Made by a program: the position numbers and the translations under genes
In this document: piece after piece, positions 59,095-64,000 of the stretch
Numbering within the stretch: position 1 is the first letter of the stretch
Layout: each line of letters begins with the position of its first letter
The notes under the pieces: model-generated
The model's database searches: none
Told to the model about the DNA's origin: nothing
What the model saw: the letters and a program-made list of their open reading frames with translations, nothing else
Source of the DNA: Dermatophilus congolensis
GTDB taxonomy: Bacteria > Actinomycetota > Actinomycetes > Actinomycetales > Dermatophilaceae
Assembly: GCA_030538115.1 (NCBI GenBank)
Contig: JAUNUP010000015.1
Location: forward strand, 891-64,890
Direction: 5' to 3'
Length of the DNA: 64,000 nt

Positions 59095-60279
59095 TCACCG
59101 TTCGCGGGTCAGCGACACCATCGTCTCGTAGTGCCCGGACTGCGGGAACATGTCGAACAGCCGGGCCTGCCGGATGCGCAGCGACGGCATCGCTCGCAGG
59201 TCGTCGGCGAGGGAACGCGCGTTGCAGCTCGAGTAGACGACGTTCGCGACGTTGGAGGTTTCGAGCCAGGCGGACAGCTCCGGGCCCAGCCCGCGCCGCG
59301 GCGGGTTGACGATCACGAGGCCAGGGCTTCCGTCCTGCTGCCGTGCCCACTCGGTCGCGTCGGCGGCGACGAAGCGTACCCCTGTGATTCCGGCTGCAAC
59401 GGCCGACGCCCGCGCCGCCTCGACGGCCTCCTGCGACACCTCCACCCCGGTGACCTCCGAGGGCACAGGCCCTATGCCTGTCTGTGCCGCGCAGGCGAGG
59501 GCGAAGCCGCCGACCCCGCAGTACAGATCCCAGACGGAGTGGGGCTCGATCTCCCGGCACCAGGCGGCGGCCTGCGCGTACATCGCTGCCGCGATGTCGG
59601 TGTTGGTCTGGAAAAAGCTCTTGGCCCCCAGGCTGAGCGGCGGCATCTGCGTGATCGGCAGCGTCATGTCGAGGCGTTGGTCGGGGGTGAGCGGTATCTC
59701 GCGTTCGCCTTCGAGCACGGCCTTGTGGTCGGGCAGGATGTTGGCGCTCACCACCCGCACCGCGGGCGCCTCTGCGAGAAAGTCGGGCAGCCGTGACTGC
59801 AGCGCGGCCAGGCGGGAGGTCGAGCGCAGCACGAACCGCACCATCACGTCTCCACTCGGGCTCACGGTGGCCAGCAAGTTCTTGAGTTCTCCGCGCCGCG
59901 CGGGGATGTCGTACGGCTCGAGTCCGGCGCGAGTGATCAGCCGAGCCACGGGCTCGAAGATAGCGGTGATCCTCGGGTCGATGAGTCCGCAGCTTCGTAG
60001 GTCGACACCCCGTCGGGCCCGATCGAGGATGCCGAGCGTCGGCTCGCGCACGGTGCCGCCGACCACCATCTTGGCCTTGTTGCGAAAGCCCTGCGGAATC
60101 GACGTCACGGGTGCGAGCCACACCCGCTCCGCATCCGCACGCCGGGAAACGAAGGGGGCGAGCAGCGATTCCGCGTCCGCGCCCTTGTCACGCACCTGCC
60201 GCCCGTACGGGACGCCCATGAGGGTGCACGAACGGCATTGCCCTGCGTCGAAGTAGTCGCACTGCATCCGTTCGCCCAC
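59095..60279 (-). CDS. rlmC: 23S rRNA (uracil-C5)-methyltransferase RlmC-like
   Basis: A 394-residue enzyme of the RumA/RumB/TrmA group. The N-terminal cysteines (CDYFDAGQCRSC) and a later Cys (LRSCGLID) form the 4Fe-4S site of RlmC. The SAM-binding block is VWDLYCGVGGFALACA; IVNPPRRGL follows, and VYSSCNARSLADDL carries the catalytic Cys. RlmC makes m5U747 in 23S rRNA. The GTG at 60279 is seven bases after a TAGACT box on this strand, which supports it over ATG 60267. It diverges from the DMT permease gene. Confidence 0.88.
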   Translation of the reverse strand: MGERMQCDYFDAGQCRSCTLMGVPYGRQVRDKGADAESLLAPFVSRRADAERVWLAPVTSIPQGFRNKAKMVVGGTVREPTLGILDRARRGVDLRSCGLIDPRITAIFEPVARLITRAGLEPYDIPARRGELKNLLATVSPSGDVMVRFVLRSTSRLAALQSRLPDFLAEAPAVRVVSANILPDHKAVLEGEREIPLTPDQRLDMTLPITQMPPLSLGAKSFFQTNTDIAAAMYAQAAAWCREIEPHSVWDLYCGVGGFALACAAQTGIGPVPSEVTGVEVSQEAVEAARASAVAAGITGVRFVAADATEWARQQDGSPGLVIVNPPRRGLGPELSAWLETSNVANVVYSSCNARSLADDLRAMPSLRIRQARLFDMFPQSGHYETMVSLTRER

Positions 60280-60286
60280 GCCCAGG

Positions 60287-60292
60287 AGTCTA
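60287..60292 (-). promoter_or_regulatory. -10 box TAGACT for rlmC (leaderless)
   Basis: On the minus strand TAGACT is followed by seven bases and the GTG at 60279. Confidence 0.45.
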
Positions 60293-60352
60293 CGAAGCCC
60301 GGCGCGGATCGCGAGCGGCTCGCCCTCGTTCTCGCCGCAACGGTCGTGGATC

Positions 60353-60358
60353 TACCCT
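60353..60358 (+). promoter_or_regulatory. -10 box TACCCT for the DMT permease (leaderless)
   Basis: TACCCT is six bases before the GTG at 60365. Together with the opposing rlmC box it makes an 85-base divergent promoter region. Confidence 0.45.
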
Positions 60359-60364
60359 GGCTGG

Positions 60365-61303
60365 GTGCCCACCGCTGTTCTCGCCCTCTCCGCCCGCGCA
60401 CGCGCGAACCTGTTGATCCTTCTCACCTCGGCGATCTGGGGCTTCGCGTTCGTCTCACAGCGGGTCGGGGCCGACCACATGGGGCCGTTCGCGTTCAACG
60501 GAGTGCGGTTCGCGCTCGGCGCGGTCTCTCTCGTGCCGGTCATCATGTGGCTCGACAAGCGCAACGGCACGACGCGGAGCCGACAGATCGAGGCGACACG
60601 AGCGGCGCTCGGGCCGGGCATCCTCGCGGGGCTGGTGCTCTTCACGGCCGCCACGCTGCAGCAGATCGGGTTGATCACCTCCACGGCGGGCGAGGCGGCG
60701 TTCATCAGCGGGCTCTACATGGTGATCGTGCCGCTGCTCGGGTTGTGGCTCGGGATGCGCCCGACCTGGCACACGTGGGCCGGCGTGGGGCTGGCGGCCG
60801 CCGGTCTATACCTGTTGTCGGTGACAGGCCGATTGACGATCGCGCCCGGCGACGCCTTGCTGCTCGCCGGTGCGGTCTTCTGGGCGATCCACATCCTCGT
60901 CATCGACAGGTACGCGCCCCATCACGACGCTTTGCGGCTGTCGCTCGTGCAGTTCGTCGCCTGCGCTGCGGCCAGCCTCGTACTCGCTGTGCTCACCGAG
61001 CCTGATCCGTTCGGTGGTGTGGGCAGCGCCACTGTCCCACTTCTTTACGGTGGGATCGTCTCTGTGGGTGTGGCGTACACGCTCCAGGTGGTAGCCCAGC
61101 GGCACGTGCGACCTGCCGACGCGGCGCTCATCTTCAGCACCGAGGCCCTGTTCGGCGTCATCGGCGGCGCGCTCTTTCTCGCCGAGAACCTCGGCCTGCG
61201 CGGCTACGCCGGCTGCACGCTCATGCTCGCGGGAATCGTTGTGTCGCAGTTGAGTCCGCAACCTGACAGCGTCACGGAGCCCGGGGAGCGCACCCCCGTC
61301 TAG
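60365..61303 (+). CDS. EamA/DMT-superfamily permease
   Basis: A 312-residue membrane protein with ten predicted helices made of two EamA repeats. The first repeat begins LLILLTSAIWGFAFVSQRVG and the second GDALLLAGAVFWAIHILVID, with the conserved W and N-terminal helix pattern of each. Closing blocks are DAALIFSTEALFGVIGGALF and GYAGCTLMLAGIVVSQL. The substrate (amino acids, nucleotide sugars or other metabolites) cannot be read from the sequence. Expression is probably leaderless from GTG 60365. Confidence 0.85.
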   Translation: MPTAVLALSARARANLLILLTSAIWGFAFVSQRVGADHMGPFAFNGVRFALGAVSLVPVIMWLDKRNGTTRSRQIEATRAALGPGILAGLVLFTAATLQQIGLITSTAGEAAFISGLYMVIVPLLGLWLGMRPTWHTWAGVGLAAAGLYLLSVTGRLTIAPGDALLLAGAVFWAIHILVIDRYAPHHDALRLSLVQFVACAAASLVLAVLTEPDPFGGVGSATVPLLYGGIVSVGVAYTLQVVAQRHVRPADAALIFSTEALFGVIGGALFLAENLGLRGYAGCTLMLAGIVVSQLSPQPDSVTEPGERTPV

Positions 61304-61616
61304 TACCCGCTACGCCGGTCGCGCGCCACGCTCGCACGGGTGAGGCACCGACGCCGCGGCACGGCGGTGACCAGCGGCGTCTACACAACTCGAACCGTCG
61401 GGATTCGAGGGAGAACCAGGGTTGTCCACAGGCAGAAAATGCCACCTGTCGCACCATGCGTAACGCCGTTATCGTGGTGCCCACGCTGATGCTCACCCGT
61501 GTGGTGACTCGTCTCCTCGCAGCCCAGGGCGCCCGACCCGGCCATTGGGGACGTCGGTGTGCCTCCGCCGACCCGGTCGAGGCAGTGGATGTCGACACAG
61601 GTCAGGAGGGATCGCC
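61304..61616. other. 313-base intergenic region, no gene seen
   Basis: The region between the DMT permease and SRPBCC genes has no convincing frame. A lower-GC stretch (about 61420-61460, with TTGTCCACAGG and GAAAATG) may hold a promoter. An inverted pair TCGAACC/GGATTCGA-like lies near 61388-61408 but is imperfect. AGGAGGG at 61604-61610 is the ribosome binding site of the next gene. Confidence 0.4.
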
Positions 61617-62249
61617 ATGGCGGCACGCGCCAGCGGACGCCTCCTGGGCGAGCACATGCCCAGCCTGTCGGACCATACGTTCAGCGATCAGGCCGTTCTC
61701 GTGGTCGCCTTCGACCGCGTCTTCGATGCTCCCGTCGAAGACGTGTGGCCGTGGCTCGTCGAGCCCGAGCTGACGGCCCAGTGGTATGGCCCCGGCCTCC
61801 ACGTCGGTGACCGCGGCGAGGTGAAGCTACCGATGCACGCCGGGGTCGGGGCTCCGGCGATGAACGGCACGCTCGTCGAGTGCGACCCCGGCCGTTTTCT
61901 GCGCCTGCAGTTTCGAGAAGGCAAGTACACGTGGTACGCGAGCGCCACGCTTGACCGCGACCACTCGACCCCCGGCGCCCCGACCACCCTCACCTGCGTG
62001 CAGTCGTTCGGCAGCGCCGAATTTCTCGAGAGGATCGGCCCGTCCTGGGACTACTTTCTCGACAAGCTCGTCCTCGCCCAGGCCGGTGACGACCCGCACG
62101 CGCTGACGTTCACCCCCGACTATTTCCCGGCGCTTGTGCCGTACTACCAGGGCCTCATCCGCGAGGCGATCGCCGCCGCTCAGCGGACTCGTGACAACGC
62201 CGACGCATTCGGCAGTCGGGACGTGGGAGGCGACGACCTCCCCAGGTGA
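61617..62249 (+). CDS. SRPBCC-domain protein
   Basis: A 210-residue protein. After about 25 variable residues it follows the START/AHSA1 pattern: VAFDRVFDAPVEDVWPWLVE, LTAQWYGPGLHVGDRG, MNGTLVECDPGRFLRLQF, and a C-terminal helix WDYFLDKLVLAQAG. Such proteins form a hydrophobic pocket for ligands; the ligand here is unknown. ATG 61617 has a near-perfect AGGAGGG six bases upstream, one of the best ribosome binding sites in the window. Confidence 0.8.
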   Translation: MAARASGRLLGEHMPSLSDHTFSDQAVLVVAFDRVFDAPVEDVWPWLVEPELTAQWYGPGLHVGDRGEVKLPMHAGVGAPAMNGTLVECDPGRFLRLQFREGKYTWYASATLDRDHSTPGAPTTLTCVQSFGSAEFLERIGPSWDYFLDKLVLAQAGDDPHALTFTPDYFPALVPYYQGLIREAIAAAQRTRDNADAFGSRDVGGDDLPR

Positions 62250-62313
62250 TCAGCCGTTCACACCGCGCCGACCGGCCTGCGCTCGTGCCCGCTGCCGCCC
62301 CTACTGTCGCGGC

Positions 62314-63453
62314 CTAGTCGAACAGGTCGAAGCCGTCGCCGTCGAACAGGCCGCCGAAGAAGCCACCGTCGTCGCCTCCGCCGACGTCACCGCCTCCGTC
62401 ACCCATGTCGCCACCGTCACCGCCACCATCACCGAGCCCGAGACCGTCGCCGAGGTCGCCGTCGAAGAGGTCGCCACCGAAGTCGGCGATCTCTCCGGCG
62501 AAATCGGTCATCGCGTCGCCGAGCGAGCCGATGGCCTCGCCGAGTCCGCCGAAGATCGCACCGCCGAGCAGGGCATCCATGCCCACCCACCAGATGAGGT
62601 CGGTCGCCCACAGGTCGAGGATCGCAGGGTCGGTGACCTCGTCGGCGATGCCCGCGAAGTGTCCGGCCCACTGATCGGCGACTCCGAGAGCCACTGCCCA
62701 GGGCAGGAAACGACTGAAGATGCCGGCCGCCTCTTCGAATGTGATCTGGTGCGATTCGGCGCGCCCGAGGTATTCGCGAAAGCCCACGGTCTGGTAGTTG
62801 AGCGCGGAGCCCAGTGCCGTGCGCGACACGTGCCGGCCACGAGCCGCGTACCAGCCCTTCTCCAGCGCGCCTGCGTCAAGTCCCCGGCGCATGGAGCGGG
62901 CCGCGTCGGCCATCGTGGCCTTCGCCTCGTCGAGCGTGACGACGGGCCCGGCAGCGAAGATCGCGCGGTAGAGGTCGCGGCGCAGGGGGTCGAGGCCGTT
63001 GTCGTCGCGCGTCGGGTCCTTCAACAGGCGCCACTGCCCGGCCCCGCTTGCGCCGCCCGCGCCCTGCGGACGTGAGGCTTGCGCAGCCGCGTCGGTGTTC
63101 TCGGGGGCGAGCTGTTCGATGCGGTACCAGCCCTCGACGGCCATCGAGACGAAGGCGGCGGCGATGTCGCGCCCCTGGGTACCGCGGTAGGCGAGCACGC
63201 CCGACTCCTCGGGTACCACGCCCTCCGGAGGCTCGAACCGCACTGCGATCGGCAGGTTCGCGTCGTCGCGCGTGAGGCGCCGCACGGGTGCCTCGGAGGG
63301 GAGGGTGGGGATCACGCCCGGCGCCACCCCCGCGAAGATCTCGTCGTTCTTGCCGGGGCCACCGATGCCGCCCCGTTTCTCGTCTCCAGAGGCCATGCGT
63401 GACAGCACTGCCACGACCAGCACGATGAGAACGAGCATCATGAAGGTGGTCAT
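62314..63453 (-). CDS. Reduced DUF2207-like membrane protein
   Basis: A 379-residue protein with one N-terminal helix (MMLVLIVLVVAVLSRM) and a long soluble part. FLPWAVALGVADQWAGHF and the final Gly-rich tail match the C-terminal half of DUF2207 proteins. Full-length relatives have a signal peptide and an extracellular beta domain first; that part is missing. The last 55 residues are unusual: Gly/Asp runs such as GDLGDGLGLGDGGGDGGDMG, ending in FDGDGFDLFD. ATG 63453 follows GGGAGGAG. The function of the family is unknown. It diverges from the SDR gene at the right edge. Confidence 0.7.
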   Translation of the reverse strand: MTTFMMLVLIVLVVAVLSRMASGDEKRGGIGGPGKNDEIFAGVAPGVIPTLPSEAPVRRLTRDDANLPIAVRFEPPEGVVPEESGVLAYRGTQGRDIAAAFVSMAVEGWYRIEQLAPENTDAAAQASRPQGAGGASGAGQWRLLKDPTRDDNGLDPLRRDLYRAIFAAGPVVTLDEAKATMADAARSMRRGLDAGALEKGWYAARGRHVSRTALGSALNYQTVGFREYLGRAESHQITFEEAAGIFSRFLPWAVALGVADQWAGHFAGIADEVTDPAILDLWATDLIWWVGMDALLGGAIFGGLGEAIGSLGDAMTDFAGEIADFGGDLFDGDLGDGLGLGDGGGDGGDMGDGGGDVGGGDDGGFFGGLFDGDGFDLFD

Positions 63454-63516
63454 CCGTCGGCTCCTCCCGGCGTCGGTTCCACTCTACGGGGTTGTTCATC
63501 TAGACCTTTGCTGTCA

Positions 63517-63522
63517 TACGCT
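63517..63522 (+). promoter_or_regulatory. -10 box TACGCT for the SDR gene (leaderless)
   Basis: TACGCT is six bases before the GTG at 63529. Confidence 0.4.
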
Positions 63523-63528
63523 CGATAC

Positions 63529-64000
63529 GTGAACGAAAATGCAGCTCAGCGCCCATGTGCGCTGGTCACAGGAGCGGCCGGCGGCCTCGGCGCCGCAGCA
63601 GTTCGTCGATTCATCGACGGAGGCTGGCGAGTAGCAGCGGCAGATCTGAAGGCCCCCACGGGTTTTCGCAGTGACGACGTGCTGCCCGTGGCGATGGACA
63701 TCCGCGATACGGCCTCCGTCGAGGCCGGCATGGACGAGCTGCGACGCTGGGCGCCGGACGGTATCGACGCGCTCGTGACGTTCGCGGCCGTGGGCGGCAT
63801 CGGCCCGCTCATGGAGACATCGGTCGAGGACATGGCGACGGTGATGGACGTCAACGTCGTCGGCACACACCGCACCGTGCTGGCGGCTTGGGAGCACGTA
63901 CGCAAGGCTTCCGGCCGGATCGTTCTCATCGGCTCGGAGACGGGGGCTCAGCACGCCTTTCCGCTCAACGGCCCGTATGCCGCGAGCAAGCACGCGATCG
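63529..64000 (+). CDS. Short-chain dehydrogenase/reductase (partial, runs off window)
   Basis: The frame opens at GTG 63529 and is still open after 157 codons at the right edge. It shows the classical SDR pattern: CALVTGAAGGLGAAAVRRF is the TGXXXGXG cofactor loop, LVTFAAVGGIG stands where NNAG is usual, RIVLIGSETGAQ brings the catalytic Ser, and YAASKHAI is the YXXXK motif. It is an NAD(P)-dependent oxidoreductase of unknown substrate. A TACGCT box six bases before GTG suggests a leaderless message. The C-terminal substrate region lies outside the window. Confidence 0.85.
   Translation, partial: MNENAAQRPCALVTGAAGGLGAAAVRRFIDGGWRVAAADLKAPTGFRSDDVLPVAMDIRDTASVEAGMDELRRWAPDGIDALVTFAAVGGIGPLMETSVEDMATVMDVNVVGTHRTVLAAWEHVRKASGRIVLIGSETGAQHAFPLNGPYAASKHAI

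Overview
The window is 64 kb of very GC-rich DNA with dense, mostly co-directional genes, many GTG starts and frequent 1-4 base start/stop overlaps. Gene content and order point to an actinobacterium, most likely of the order Micrococcales. The evidence is the phosphatidylinositol mannoside genes (pgsA-patA-pimA), the yebC-ruvCAB-secDF-apt-rel-hisS block, the xerD-parA-scpAB-rluB-tyrA-cmk/der block, and the gcvH-garA-ftsR-DUF151-merR-gcvP block, all of which have close parallels in Mycobacterium and relatives. Genus-level placement (for example Dermacoccaceae or Intrasporangiaceae) is only a guess.

Layout. 1-4350: a HepT/MntA (HEPN/MNT) toxin-antitoxin pair, a GNAT acetyltransferase, an Nramp-like transporter without the usual metal-site residues, a deazaflavin-dependent reductase and a HIT-family Ap4A phosphorylase. 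4354-6456 (minus): an EF-G-like GTPase. 6669-10116: the mannosylated phosphatidylinositol operon plus a LemA-like membrane protein. 10234-20209: yebC, ruvC, ruvA, ruvB, secD, secF, apt, rel. 20355-22025 (minus): a DUF349 coiled-coil protein. 22321-25972: a secreted TAP-like hydrolase, a metallo-beta-lactamase-fold hydrolase and hisS. 25985-34578: xerD, parA, scpA, scpB, rluB, tyrA and a fused cmk-der. 34673: tRNA-Pro(GGG). 34901-40429: one 1842-codon biotin carboxylase/BCCP/carboxyltransferase polypeptide. 40477-41070 (minus): tag. 41400-48084: glycine cleavage genes wrapped around garA, ftsR, a DUF151 nuclease gene and a second merR gene. 48236-64000: GCS2-type ligase, PPi-type phosphofructokinase, a secreted peptidoglycan amidase, a CDF transporter, a short Hsp70, SppA, an alpha/beta hydrolase, RlmC, a DMT permease, an SRPBCC protein, a reduced DUF2207 protein and the start of an SDR gene.

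How the genes fit together. Most are housekeeping genes: envelope lipids (pgsA, patA, pimA), protein export (secDF), recombination and chromosome handling (ruvABC, xerD, parA, scpAB), stringent response (rel), translation (hisS, rluB, der, fusA-like, rlmC, tRNA), central metabolism (gcvPH, garA, pfp, giant carboxylase, tyrA) and envelope turnover. No prophage, insertion sequence, CRISPR array or rRNA operon is visible. The clearest accessory item is the HepT/MntA pair at the left edge.

The observations most worth following are: (1) a 60-bp palindrome-containing element present twice, each time between convergent genes; (2) a constant TANNNT-N6-start arrangement before a dozen genes, which indicates widespread leaderless transcription; (3) a eukaryote-like single-chain carboxylase; (4) a GarA homologue without the threonine phosphorylation motif; (5) a Tag glycosylase without its zinc ligands; (6) an Nramp homologue without the metal-site motifs; (7) absence of yajC from its usual place, replaced by a long secD leader. 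All calls rest on reading the sequence; no database search or structure prediction was run.
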